Positions 1 through 7,184 of a stretch of 33,759 nucleotides of DNA are shown here, one piece after another. Source of the DNA: a virus; IMG/VR virus record IMGVR_UViG_3300025896_000099, positions 1 through 33,759 of that record; one strand, given 5' to 3'. Positions within the stretch are counted from its first letter, which is position 1, and each line of letters opens with the position of its first letter. Below the pieces are notes generated by a model. The model was given only the letters and a program-made list of their open reading frames with translations. It was not told the origin of the DNA and did not search any database. The position numbers and the translations under genes were made by a program.

Positions 1-117
1 GTCTAAATTTAACAGAGGTGGGGCGACCTCCCCCCCTCCTCTCCCCCTATTTATTTATGAATTAAAAAACAAATTGAATACAAAATTTATTTACATTTAT
101 TTGCCAGTCACCGGCGC

Positions 118-146
118 TTGGTGGGGCTTGGTGGCGGTGATATAAT
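118..146 (+). promoter_or_regulatory. Promoter of the glycosyltransferase operon
   Basis: A perfect TATAAT lies at 141-146, preceded by TGA, which makes an extended -10. A partial -35 (TTGGTG, 118-123) sits exactly 17 bases upstream. Transcription would start near 153, giving a leader of about 25 bases before the GTG at 179. The rest of 1-163 is non-coding: a GAGGT/ACCTC hairpin at 15-30, a pyrimidine tract at 26-49, and an A/T-rich stretch. Confidence 0.65.
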
Positions 147-178
147 CATAAGTAATAAAAGAATTGGAGTATAAAAAG

Positions 179-1519
179 GTGATTGATTTAAGCATACTAG
201 TCTGCAGTGTTCACTCAAGATACAAAACATTTTTACCTAAGATACAAGAGCAGTTGTATGACCAACTTGCAGCGCTCTCAGAGGATGACCAGCAGCGCGT
301 AGAAATAATAGTGCTGACTGATAACAAACAGATGATGCTAGGTCACAAGCGCAATACAATGATTGATATTGCCCAAGGTAACTACATAGTCTTTGTAGAT
401 GATGATGACCGCATTGCTGATGACTACATAAGCACACTGCTCAATGCCACTGCCAAGGGTACTGATGCCATAGTATTTACAGCTATGGTGAGCCTCAATG
501 GTGAGCCAGCCAAGCCATGTTACTACTCTAAGGTGCATAGGCGTGACTACAATAAGCCTGATGCATACTACCGAATACCTAACCATATCTGCTGTGTTAA
601 GCGCTCAGTGAGCCTTAAAAGCAGCTTTCCTAACATCCTATACGGTGAGGATGCTGGCTATGGTAAGCTCTTGCTGCCACATCTAAAGACTGAGCATGTT
701 ATTGATAAGGTGCTTTACTACTATGACTACAACATTGACACCACAGAAACCCAAGGCTGGCGCAATAACAGCACCAAACAGCGACCCGGCAAGGCTATTG
801 TAGATGTGGTGATACTCTCTAAGGCTAGCAAATATAGAGATAGCCTAATGACTCAAAAAGCCATTGATAGCTGTATAAAGGGCGCTAATGGCTTGCCTAT
901 CAACATCATTGTCATGGAGGGTGGTGTTGGTCAGTACCATAACGCTGTTACCATTCCAAAGCGCGGCAAATTCAACTATAACCAATATGCTAATGAGGGT
1001 GCTGCGCTAGGTAAGGCTGATTGGATTATGATAGCCAACAATGACCTAGAATTTACTGATGGGTGGCTACATAACCTGCTCTCTGCTGACAATCCAGTAG
1101 TTAGCCCACATGAGCCAACTGATATGCGACAAAAGGGCATTATTGATAACCAGCTAGGCTTTGAATGCGGTAGGCACTTTAGTGGATGGTGCTTTATGGT
1201 GAGCCGCGAGTTATGGCTTAAGATTGGTAAGTTTGATGAGGATGTAGATTTTTGGTGCAGTGATGATGTTGTTATAGAGCAGGTCAGAGCAGCCGGTGTG
1301 ACACCAATGCTGGTAAAAGAGTCCATAGTGCGACATGCAGGCTCTGTGACCCTTAAACAGCAGCCAGAGGAAACAGCCAATGATTTAAAGTGGCGCAATG
1401 TGTTTATTTACAATACCAAGTACACTAAAAATAAGTTTGCGGACCATCCAAGTTACATTGCTTGGCTGCGCGACAATAAGGCATTAATAGAGGAGTTACA
1501 AAATGGGCTTACTAAATGA
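179..1519 (+). CDS. Two-domain family-2-type glycosyltransferase
   Basis: Probably transfers sugars from nucleotide-sugar donors. The 446-residue product has two GT-A-like halves. In the first, a beta strand (SILVCSVHSR) leads to an acidic metal/nucleotide site, VFVDDDDR at 71-78, with an ED pair at 157-158 in the catalytic-base position. The second half, from about residue 207, repeats the plan: VVILSKAS, ANNDLEF around 286-292 and CSDDVV around 360-365. I chose GTG 179 because TTGGAG at 164-169 reads as its ribosome site; TTG 164 would put that site inside the gene. It is the first gene of a four-gene operon and overlaps the methyltransferase gene by 17 bases. The acceptor is unknown; virion protein or host glycan are both possible. 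Confidence 0.85.
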   Translation: MIDLSILVCSVHSRYKTFLPKIQEQLYDQLAALSEDDQQRVEIIVLTDNKQMMLGHKRNTMIDIAQGNYIVFVDDDDRIADDYISTLLNATAKGTDAIVFTAMVSLNGEPAKPCYYSKVHRRDYNKPDAYYRIPNHICCVKRSVSLKSSFPNILYGEDAGYGKLLLPHLKTEHVIDKVLYYYDYNIDTTETQGWRNNSTKQRPGKAIVDVVILSKASKYRDSLMTQKAIDSCIKGANGLPINIIVMEGGVGQYHNAVTIPKRGKFNYNQYANEGAALGKADWIMIANNDLEFTDGWLHNLLSADNPVVSPHEPTDMRQKGIIDNQLGFECGRHFSGWCFMVSRELWLKIGKFDEDVDFWCSDDVVIEQVRAAGVTPMLVKESIVRHAGSVTLKQQPEETANDLKWRNVFIYNTKYTKNKFADHPSYIAWLRDNKALIEELQNGLTK

Positions 1520-2120
1520 TATTGGGCTAAAGTACGATGCTGATAAGAGCAGCCGTTTGCATCATTACCTAGATTTTTACCAAAAGCATCTGCCGGACCA
1601 GTCATTTAGCGGCAGGCTGCTAGAGATTGGTGTTATGGATGGTCTGAGCATGAAAATGTGGCGCGAGTATTACCCTAATGCTGAGATTGTGGGCATTGAC
1701 ATTAAAGAGGATATGGCTAGCTATATGCATAACTCTGATTGGCAAGTGCCTGAAAGCGTTAAGCTCATTACCTGTGATGCAACTGACCCTAAGCAAGTAA
1801 AGGCTCTAGGCAAGTTTGACATTATCCTTGATGATGGTAGCCACTATTGGAGTCACCAGCAAAAGAGTTTTGAACTACTTTATTACTCACAGCTCAATAA
1901 AGGCGGCATCTACATAATTGAGGATTTATGGACCAGTGAGATAGACTTTTACGCTGATGCCAAAATTAATACACTAGAGTATTTAAACCAGCTCAAGAAA
2001 AAAGGCTTTAAAATGACATTCTTTAAACACAAACATAATGGACCGGGCATATCGGTTGCATTCCCTGATTACAAAGATTTGGATAGCCAAACTGTAGTTA
2101 TAAAGGCAGGGCAGAAATGA
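1503..2120 (+). CDS. Class I SAM-dependent O-methyltransferase, macrocin/CmcI-like
   Basis: Likely methylates a sugar hydroxyl, going by its family and neighbours. The N-terminus (YDADKSSRLHHY, 11-22) resembles the DKS-H-Y signature of demethylmacrocin-type sugar O-methyltransferases. Motif I is EIGVMDGLS (41-49), the acidic loop is GIDI (64-67), and a metal-binding-like ILDDGSH lies at 108-114, followed by IIEDLW (139-143). These residues suit a Mg-dependent enzyme of the MycE/TylE/CmcI group. Length (205 residues) is slightly short for the family. A GAGGAG ribosome site lies inside the end of the glycosyltransferase gene. The stop overlaps the next start as ATGA, so translation is coupled. 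Substrate is inferred, not seen. Confidence 0.82.
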   Translation: MGLLNDIGLKYDADKSSRLHHYLDFYQKHLPDQSFSGRLLEIGVMDGLSMKMWREYYPNAEIVGIDIKEDMASYMHNSDWQVPESVKLITCDATDPKQVKALGKFDIILDDGSHYWSHQQKSFELLYYSQLNKGGIYIIEDLWTSEIDFYADAKINTLEYLNQLKKKGFKMTFFKHKHNGPGISVAFPDYKDLDSQTVVIKAGQK

Positions 2121-2860
2121 TACTTATAGCCGGTGGCAAAGGCTTTATTGGTAGTCATGTTGCTAAGGTATTTGATGGGCTAGATGCCGGACTTTACGAC
2201 ATTGTAGACCTTAAGGATGGGCAAGACATTTGCAACCTTAAAGACACCAGCAAATATGATGTGATTGTGCTGCTTGCAGCCAACCTAGGGCATGATATGG
2301 ATATGTTCCAAGACAACCTAGCAATATACCGCTGGGCTGCCCGGCAATCTGCACACATTATTTATACAAGCTCTGCAGCGGTGTATGGTGACAACAATGC
2401 AGCTCATACAGAGAATGAGGCAACACCAGCACCTACTTTATACGGCAGGTCTAAGCTGATTGGTGAGCAAATCATTAGCCAAGCCTGCCAGCGCCGCACT
2501 ATTTTACGACTCGCTAATGTTTACGGTAATGGTGATGGTAATGGCGCAATAGACATATTTAAGCGTGGTGGTAATAAGATTTATGGCAATGGTGAGGATG
2601 TGCGCGATTATGTACATGTTTCTGTTGTGGCTGAGGCTATCAAGCGCATTGCTCTAAATCCAAGTGCCTACAATAAAGAAATATTTAATATATCTAGCTT
2701 TGTGCCAGTTACTACTAATGAGGCATACATGAAATACGCTAAAGCCTATCTGACTGAGGGCTTGCCGGCTGAATACCTGCCAGCGCGCGGTTTTGATGTT
2801 AGCTACTCACTGCTTTGGAATGCCAAGGCTAAAGAGGCTGGGCTGATAGATGCAAATTAG
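2117..2860 (+). CDS. NAD-dependent epimerase/dehydratase (extended SDR)
   Basis: A nucleotide-sugar-modifying enzyme. The Rossmann motif GGKGFIG (6-12) fits GxxGxxG. The catalytic Ser/Tyr/Lys set is present: TSSAAVYG (84-91) and YGRSK with Y109 and K113. RLANVYG (131-137) and RDYVHV (163-168) are typical of UDP/dTDP-sugar 4-epimerases and dehydratases. At 247 residues it is shorter than the usual 300-330, so the C-terminal substrate domain is trimmed. It overlaps the methyltransferase by 4 bases and the next gene by 11. Within this operon it probably makes the donor sugar that the two transferases use. Epimerase, dehydratase and reductase cannot be told apart by eye. Confidence 0.85.
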   Translation: MILIAGGKGFIGSHVAKVFDGLDAGLYDIVDLKDGQDICNLKDTSKYDVIVLLAANLGHDMDMFQDNLAIYRWAARQSAHIIYTSSAAVYGDNNAAHTENEATPAPTLYGRSKLIGEQIISQACQRRTILRLANVYGNGDGNGAIDIFKRGGNKIYGNGEDVRDYVHVSVVAEAIKRIALNPSAYNKEIFNISSFVPVTTNEAYMKYAKAYLTEGLPAEYLPARGFDVSYSLLWNAKAKEAGLIDAN

Positions 2861-3500
2861 TGTTACCGTCATGGCTGTGCCAGCGCGTAAGCTGCAGGCT
2901 GAGTATCTAGCGGCTATATTGCGGTATTACCCATTTAGCGATGTTTCAGTTACCTATGATGAGGTTGCAGCCGGTACGCATGAGTCAGAATGGCTTAATG
3001 GTAAAAGCTCGCTACTGGCTGGTGTTGGTAAAGGTGATTGGCATGTAGTTATTCAGGATGATGCCATACTGACACCTAATTTGTATGAAAACATTGAGGG
3101 CGCTATAAACAATGTGCCTACTAAATCAATCATATCGCTCTACACTGGCAAAGCGCGCCCATTCCCTGAAAGGGTCAAAGAGGCGGTCAATAAAGTGGTA
3201 GATGAGACCTTTTTGCAGTACATCCTGCTTATGTGGGGTGTGGGCATCGTAATACCTACTAGCCACATTGAGCCATTGCTTGATTTTGTTGCGGACCGCA
3301 CAGAGCCTTATGACACTCGCATTGGTATCTTTTACCAGCGCAACCGCTTGCCTGTTTATTACACTATGCCAAGCCTTGTAGACCATGATGATGACTTAGG
3401 CACTGCAATACCCGGACATGGCACAAAGCCCGGTGCTAGAGTCGCACATAGGCTTGCTACAGGACCAGTCAAATGGCACAACAAAGTAATCACCATCTAA
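2850..3500 (+). CDS. Phage-type glycosyltransferase (GT-A, QDD motif)
   Basis: A second, single-domain glycosyltransferase of 216 residues. GDWHVVIQDDAILTPN (62-77) carries the QDD metal/nucleotide motif, placed as in short glycosyltransferases found in actinobacteriophages. A second acidic cluster, LVDHDDDLG (176-184), may be the catalytic or acceptor side. No signal peptide or membrane segment is seen, so it acts in the cytoplasm. It is the last gene of the operon; its start overlaps the epimerase end and uses GAGG at 2833-2836. The acceptor could be a structural protein or a sugar already added by the first transferase. Confidence 0.72.
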   Translation: MQISVTVMAVPARKLQAEYLAAILRYYPFSDVSVTYDEVAAGTHESEWLNGKSSLLAGVGKGDWHVVIQDDAILTPNLYENIEGAINNVPTKSIISLYTGKARPFPERVKEAVNKVVDETFLQYILLMWGVGIVIPTSHIEPLLDFVADRTEPYDTRIGIFYQRNRLPVYYTMPSLVDHDDDLGTAIPGHGTKPGARVAHRLATGPVKWHNKVITI

Positions 3501-3505
3501 TACAG

Positions 3506-3527
3506 AAAAACGCCCCTAAAGGCGCTT
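3506..3527. terminator. Convergent terminator between the sugar and early operons
   Basis: A short hairpin, CGCC (3511-3514) with GGCG (3521-3524), is flanked by AAAAA on the left and CTTT on the right. Read on the minus strand it ends in five U residues, so it is better as the terminator of the leftward early operon. It could also stop the rightward operon, whose last stop codon ends at 3500. Confidence 0.55.
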
Positions 3528-3552
3528 TCCTGCTTTAAACCACACCTCACGA

Positions 3553-3638
3553 GTGGGTTAGGGCTGGCTGCTGCAACTGCATTACTGCATTCGGACCATT
3601 GAACTATATTAAACCCACATGGGGTACGCACCAGCCTT
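3553..3638. other. Possible pseudoknot or tRNA-like RNA structure
   Basis: GTGGGTT (3553-3559) is fully complementary to AACCCAC (3612-3618), and GGCTGG (3562-3567) to CCAGCC (3631-3636). The order A-B-A'-B' is that of an H-type pseudoknot, with a 2-base first loop, about 44 bases in the middle and 12 in the third loop. It lies in the untranslated gap between convergent operons and would be in the 3' end of the leftward early transcript. It is not a standard tRNA: the arms and spacing fail. Confidence 0.35.
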
Positions 3639-3646
3639 GTGCTATT

Positions 3647-4069
3647 TTACTCAGCTAAATCAGACAGGGCAAATACAACGCCCCGGCAAAATTTATCACC
3701 ATCCTCTAGGACATCAAAATAAGCAGCGTTTGGTATGTTGGTCTCAATGTACCAACTGTAATCATTGGTAGACCACTGAGCATCAATTTTAAGTTTGGCA
3801 TTCAAGCCGCGTTGTATAGCGCTGCAATGGTCACAAGCCTCATCACAGCCAGTAATCATGCCATCTTTATCAAACATGATAACAACACCATCATAAGCGC
3901 CTACCTCATCATAAATAGCGCCCTCAAATTCTACATTGTCATCAGAGTAGCCAGTTACAATAACCAAGCCATTGGCTTTAGCCATGTTTAAATCATCCTC
4001 TGCGATTTTATTACCATATTCCATGCCATTTAGCTTTTGCGCTAGGTACTGTGGGTGTGTTAGTTCCAT
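3647..4069 (-). CDS. Hypothetical conserved phage protein
   Basis: The 140-residue acidic protein begins ELTHPQYLAQKLNGMEYG and contains NGLVIVTGYSDDNVEFEGAI, a pattern I associate with small early proteins of many Gram-positive phages, of unknown function. Cysteines at GCDEACDHC could bind metal. A GGAG ribosome site (AAGGAG) lies about 10 bases before the ATG. It is the last gene of the leftward early operon and follows a tiny membrane protein gene closely. Confidence 0.75.
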   Translation of the reverse strand: MELTHPQYLAQKLNGMEYGNKIAEDDLNMAKANGLVIVTGYSDDNVEFEGAIYDEVGAYDGVVIMFDKDGMITGCDEACDHCSAIQRGLNAKLKIDAQWSTNDYSWYIETNIPNAAYFDVLEDGDKFCRGVVFALSDLAE

Positions 4070-4075
4070 AATTAT

Positions 4076-4216
4076 TTACTCCTTAATTTCGTAATAACAG
4101 GTTATGTTTGCACAAATTACTTGTTCATATTTGTTTGTGGGTGGCTTAGTGGACATTGCAGCAATGATAAATATTGCCACAAAAAGAAACAGTACAAATG
4201 CTACAAAGTCTCTCAT
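4076..4216 (-). CDS. Small single-span membrane protein (46 aa)
   Basis: The ATG at 4216 overlaps the stop of the upstream gene as ATGA, so translation is coupled. The product begins MRDFVAFVLFLFVAIFIIAA, one strongly hydrophobic helix, followed by a polar tail with two cysteines (ICANITCYY). A spanin subunit, a superinfection-exclusion peptide or a toxin are all possible; nothing in the sequence chooses between them. The TAA at 4076-4078 lies just before the next start. Confidence 0.6.
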   Translation of the reverse strand: MRDFVAFVLFLFVAIFIIAAMSTKPPTNKYEQVICANITCYYEIKE

Positions 4217-4710
4217 TGCCCTGCAATCCTATAGAGGAATGTGTTACTAGCTCTGCCATTCTTAAGGTATTGGCGCTCTGTTACGATGTTATGCCCATCC
4301 TTGCGTAACTCAAATATAGTGCCACCATATCGCAAGCTAATGCGTGACAGCTCAAAATTGAATGCACCGCCGGGGCGCTTAATCATTTCAAGCACTCTAC
4401 CATGCTGGGTTTTATTCTTGAGCTTTGTTTTGCCTATATGTGCTGGCAACTCATACTGCGGTAGCCTAGCCCTGCCATTGAGCTTAATGCCCTCTTGCAG
4501 ATACGCCAGTATTACTTTGTTAGCAGTTTGAATGCCTGTTTGCCTACGCATCTGCAGCACAATGCTTTTTGTACCAGCCGCGCACATCGCAATGTATTCC
4601 ATTTGGTGTGTAGTCAGCTCTATATTGAAATACGCTTTGGCAAAGCGCTCAATGTCTGATATTTGCCTTTTGCCCATTGGTTGTATTGCCGGTGGTTTAA
4701 CTTGCGGCAT
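4213..4710 (-). CDS. Hypothetical protein, P-loop-like N-terminus and winged-helix-like C-terminus
   Basis: The 165-residue product is basic. Residues about 20-75 (HQMEYIAMCAAG, then IVLQMRRQTGIQTANK) look like the start of a terminase-type ATPase, where an adenine-binding Q is followed by a Walker A loop. Here the loop reads RRQTGIQT, without the GK[ST], so ATP binding is unlikely. The C-terminal 65 residues (HGRVLEMIKRPGGAFNFELS to NTFLYRIAG) have the length and pattern of a winged helix. A DNA-binding regulator or packaging accessory is plausible. It overlaps the next upstream gene by 14 bases. Confidence 0.7.
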   Translation of the reverse strand: MPQVKPPAIQPMGKRQISDIERFAKAYFNIELTTHQMEYIAMCAAGTKSIVLQMRRQTGIQTANKVILAYLQEGIKLNGRARLPQYELPAHIGKTKLKNKTQHGRVLEMIKRPGGAFNFELSRISLRYGGTIFELRKDGHNIVTERQYLKNGRASNTFLYRIAGQ

Positions 4711-5143
4711 AAAAATTACCCTCCTTAGCTATTAATGGTATCTGTTTAGCCCATGAATTATCATAAGCACCAATACCGCTGTTACTGATTACAATGCCCT
4801 GTGGCTTATCCGCTGGCGCATCGTACTTTTTAAGCTCATTAAGCCGGGGTAGCCATTCAGGTATTAGCTCTAGTAGCTTTATGCACCGGCTGCGGTCATC
4901 CCTATCACTAGGCGGCATAAATCCAAATGCTTGCTCACTGCTAAAGCCAGTCATGTGTTTGGCTATGGCTTTTGACGATGTGCCAGTAGAGCCAGCCAGC
5001 GCCCAAAACAATGCGCGTTGCTCTACACTCTTGCCATGACAGATAGCCGGCTGATTGCAGCTAGGGCAGCAGCCAACACCATCTATTTGCTTAACACTGT
5101 ACATGGCATTGCCATCATAGTTGCGGTCACATATTTTACTCAT
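4697..5143 (-). CDS. Hypothetical zinc-ribbon-like conserved phage protein
   Basis: N-terminal cysteines (GCCPSC, then C35) could form a zinc site. The centre, LAGSTGTSSKAIAKHMTG (about 50-67), followed by DRDDRSRCIKLLELIPEWLP, matches a pattern I recall from conserved early proteins of unrelated phages, of unknown function. Length is 148 residues. It sits in the early operon between two small genes, overlapping both neighbours by a few bases. Confidence 0.72.
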   Translation of the reverse strand: MSKICDRNYDGNAMYSVKQIDGVGCCPSCNQPAICHGKSVEQRALFWALAGSTGTSSKAIAKHMTGFSSEQAFGFMPPSDRDDRSRCIKLLELIPEWLPRLNELKKYDAPADKPQGIVISNSGIGAYDNSWAKQIPLIAKEGNFYAAS

Positions 5144-5285
5144 ATCCGCACTCCTTTTTACCGTTGCTCATTGTACGGTGGTGGCAGTTATAGCCGGCTT
5201 GCTCTTTAGGGCAAGGCTGCCAGCTATCTAGCCAGTCTTGGAATGCCAGCCGTTTAAGCTCAATCCATGCAATTAATTTATTCAC
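5136..5285 (-). CDS. Small hypothetical protein (49 aa), start uncertain
   Basis: The frame is open to 5366, but that would overlap the next gene by about 90 bases. GTG 5285 gives MNKLIAWIELKRLAFQDWLD and is preceded by GAGG at a good distance, overlapping the upstream TAA. ATG 5306 or 5312 are alternatives. The C-terminus holds CPKEQAGYNCHH and a further cysteine, a possible zinc site. No function can be assigned. Confidence 0.5.
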   Translation of the reverse strand: MNKLIAWIELKRLAFQDWLDSWQPCPKEQAGYNCHHRTMSNGKKECGYE

Positions 5286-5559
5286 CACATGCCTCACTTT
5301 CATGCTCATGCTTACAGGGCTTATAAATATTGCTTTTCCATAGAGCCTTTTTAGATATTCGCTCAATCTTGGTAATGATGCCTTTTTTAGATGCTCGCTT
5401 AAATGCGCCGCCTAGTGGGGTGTAATCATCTAAGCCATAGCCAGCGGACTCAAGAAACATAATTAGAATATCGGCTATTATGTATTGATTGTCTCGCGCA
5501 AATGCCTCTAGCAATCGGTCTGCTGCATCTGCCCATGCTTGGGTTTTTCCATCAATCAT
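5278..5559 (-). CDS. Hypothetical actinophage-like early protein
   Basis: The 93-residue product has DRLLEAFARDNQYIIADIL, then LGGAFKRASKKGIITKI. This resembles a small protein family in actinobacteriophage early regions, where WGAAFRSAARAGLI is typical; the function is not known to me. An AAGGAGG ribosome site precedes ATG 5559, and the start overlaps the upstream stop by 8 bases. The C-terminus is rich in His, Cys and Glu (CKHEHESEACGE), perhaps metal-binding. Confidence 0.7.
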   Translation of the reverse strand: MIDGKTQAWADAADRLLEAFARDNQYIIADILIMFLESAGYGLDDYTPLGGAFKRASKKGIITKIERISKKALWKSNIYKPCKHEHESEACGE

Positions 5560-5740
5560 GTAAACCCTCCTTATGACCTTTATTTAATGCTGCTCTGAGC
5601 TTTTGCCTAGCCCGGCTGTCTATCTTAGGCTGTATTTCTTTTTCTGGCACAACTAACACCTGCACAAATGCTTTTGCATCACAGCCAGCCTTTGGGCATT
5701 TCATGGTGATGTGCTTAACGCCGGGCTTTTCATTGGGCAT
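5552..5740 (-). CDS. Small hypothetical protein (62 aa)
   Basis: ATG 5740 is chosen because GAGGAG lies 7 bases upstream; ATG 5770 and 5746 fit the ribosome site badly. The product has HITMKCPKAGCDAKAFVQV near the start, with one Cys pair that could be half a zinc ribbon, and a basic C-terminus (RARQKLRAALNKGHKEG). Neighbours are early-operon genes overlapping by about 10 bases on each side. Function unknown. Confidence 0.65.
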   Translation of the reverse strand: MPNEKPGVKHITMKCPKAGCDAKAFVQVLVVPEKEIQPKIDSRARQKLRAALNKGHKEGLHD

Positions 5741-6092
5741 TTGCATACTCCTCAAGTTTTGCCAGAGCATCTACTGACCTTTGTTTTTGCTCATCAGTCA
5801 TGTGCTTTAAGTGGTAATTATCCCCATCAGTGGTACATTTCTCACAGTCTTTGCGCCAAAATCTACCAAGGGCTATGTCTGGACTAATCTCATCCCACAA
5901 CTTGCGCTCTTTTTTGGCTAACTTTTTAAGCTCTGGTGTTGCTTTGACCGTATGACCAGTACCTAATGCGCCGCCAGAATGACCGCCGGACATACAATAA
6001 TATTCAGCGTATGGAAATTTGAAAGTCCATATAAGCGGTGTTTCGTGATTATTGCAAACTATTATCTCTGCTGGTTTTGTTTGCTCAGGCAT
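5730..6092 (-). CDS. Hypothetical zinc-binding-like phage protein
   Basis: Metal-ligand candidates are C13 and H16 (VCNNHE), C33 and H38 (YYCMSGGH), and C83 and C86 (KDCEKC). The pattern CNNH-WTF-AEYYC-GGALG resembles small zinc proteins of actinobacteriophages. Length is 120 residues, with a charged helical middle. The ATG overlaps the upstream TAA by one base (TAATG), so it is coupled to the secreted-protein gene. Role unknown. Confidence 0.68.
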   Translation of the reverse strand: MPEQTKPAEIIVCNNHETPLIWTFKFPYAEYYCMSGGHSGGALGTGHTVKATPELKKLAKKERKLWDEISPDIALGRFWRKDCEKCTTDGDNYHLKHMTDEQKQRSVDALAKLEEYANAQ

Positions 6093-6442
6093 TACTTACC
6101 TCCGCACTCAGACACCTTTGCTGGCGCTGTATTAAAGGCTGCATCATGCTCTGCAATCGCTTGCTGCTTTTCTGCTGTGCCTTGGTTTTGTGCTACAAAT
6201 TCTGCAATGCAGGCATCCTCACCGGCTTTGGTACTAAATGCCTTAATGCACTCTGGCACTGCTGGGTCTGAGTTATCACAGCTATCTACCGGGTTACTCC
6301 ATCGGTCTGGGTATTGGCAGTTGCTGTGGTCAAATGTCTGGGCTGCGCTGGCTGGCTGTGGGCGCGTTTGGACCGGCAAAGCGGTACTTATGCCAACTAT
6401 CAGGATTGATACGCCTAGAGCGCTTAATATAAGCCGTTTCAT
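6092..6442 (-). CDS. Secreted or surface Cys-containing small protein
   Basis: A classic Sec signal peptide is visible: MKR, a hydrophobic core (LILSALGVSILIVGIS), and an ASA-A cleavage site near residue 33. The mature part (about 83 residues) has five cysteines, in NCQYPDRWSNPVDSCDNSDP, EC, DAC and SEC, so disulphides are likely. An exported early phage protein could block superinfection or modify the envelope, but no known domain is recognised. The ATG overlaps the stop of a 29-residue membrane peptide gene. Confidence 0.68.
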   Translation of the reverse strand: MKRLILSALGVSILIVGISTALPVQTRPQPASAAQTFDHSNCQYPDRWSNPVDSCDNSDPAVPECIKAFSTKAGEDACIAEFVAQNQGTAEKQQAIAEHDAAFNTAPAKVSECGGK

Positions 6443-6528
6443 CTGCGCTTGTTACCTTTCAGTGCCTGCATACATAGTGTTGCAAAAAACATTAAGCCTA
6501 GTATTTGAAAAAATAGTGTCCACTCCAT
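6439..6528 (-). CDS. Tiny membrane peptide (29 aa)
   Basis: ATG 6528 has an excellent ribosome site (AGGAGG, 8 bases upstream, within the end of the previous gene). The product MEWTLFFQILGLMFFATLCM continues with a basic tail, QALKGNKRR. This is one helix with a positive C-terminus. The TGA overlaps the next ATG, so it is coupled to the secreted protein. Its ribosome site and coupling argue that it is real. Confidence 0.6.
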   Translation of the reverse strand: MEWTLFFQILGLMFFATLCMQALKGNKRR

Positions 6529-6529
6529 G

Positions 6530-7183
6530 TTATTTGCCTCCTAAGATTGCATCTGCTTGGGCAAGTAATTGCTCTGGGTCAGTATCATTAATTAGTTTCT
6601 CTGCACCCTCCATTGATATTTCAAGATTGGTGTATTCAATAGCACCACCCTTGGCGCGAGTCCGGGCGCTTACTAATGACTCACCGGCTAGCTGCAGTTG
6701 CTTGCCTGCTTTTGCATATGCGGCTGTTTCAGCTACCCTAGCCTCTGCCTCCACAATCTGTAGCTCTAAATCACCTTTAATCATTTCTAGGCGCTCTCTG
6801 GTGCTTGTCATGCGGTTTTTCATATCCACTAGACCTTTGCGCGTATTGTCAGCAACAACCAAGCGGCGCGCCCACTCGCGTTTTTTGATTGGGTCTTTAG
6901 TGTTTCGGTATGTTGCAGCGGCAACTGACCTAGCGCTTTGAGCCTTTTTAATTTGATTACCAACTTCTATTGAGCGAGTCACGCCAATGGCTGACAACAC
7001 TTCTTGCTGGTTATCTTTAAGAATTTTTACATCCTCACGCTGTATGTCTACCAATGCCTCTGTTTCGCCTTGGCTCAACCTGACACCATGCGGCGCTTTG
7101 AGCTTGATGCCCACTTTAAAGCGATTAATAAAGCCACTCATGCCAGTGGAATATGGTGTTACTACTTTTGCTTTAGTTGCCAT
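6530..7183 (-). CDS. Coiled-coil protein, distantly PspA/ESCRT-III-like
   Basis: The 217-residue product is almost all charged helix. Heptad-rich stretches run about 40-150, and Ala/Glu-rich helices (LELQIVEAEARVAETAAYAK) about 138-157. There is no signal peptide or membrane segment. A short acidic tail motif (DTDPEQLLAQADAILGG) ends it. The size and helical layout recall PspA/Vps24-type membrane-remodelling proteins, but no signature residue proves this. A recombination annealing or scaffold-like role is equally open. A GGAGG ribosome site precedes ATG 7183. Confidence 0.7.
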   Translation of the reverse strand: MATKAKVVTPYSTGMSGFINRFKVGIKLKAPHGVRLSQGETEALVDIQREDVKILKDNQQEVLSAIGVTRSIEVGNQIKKAQSARSVAAATYRNTKDPIKKREWARRLVVADNTRKGLVDMKNRMTSTRERLEMIKGDLELQIVEAEARVAETAAYAKAGKQLQLAGESLVSARTRAKGGAIEYTNLEISMEGAEKLINDTDPEQLLAQADAILGGK

Positions 7184-7184
7184 T

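Noticed and set aside
3541-3640. tRNA-like sequence (7-bp acceptor-like stem and a D-arm-like stretch on the minus strand)
   Set aside because: Only about 66 bases between stem ends, no T-arm or proper anticodon arm, so not a tRNA; kept as a possible pseudoknot.
5979-6941. 320-codon open frame on the + strand
   Set aside because: It runs antisense to several well-spaced minus-strand genes with ribosome sites, and the protein looks like low-complexity Ser/Ala/Cys shadow translation.
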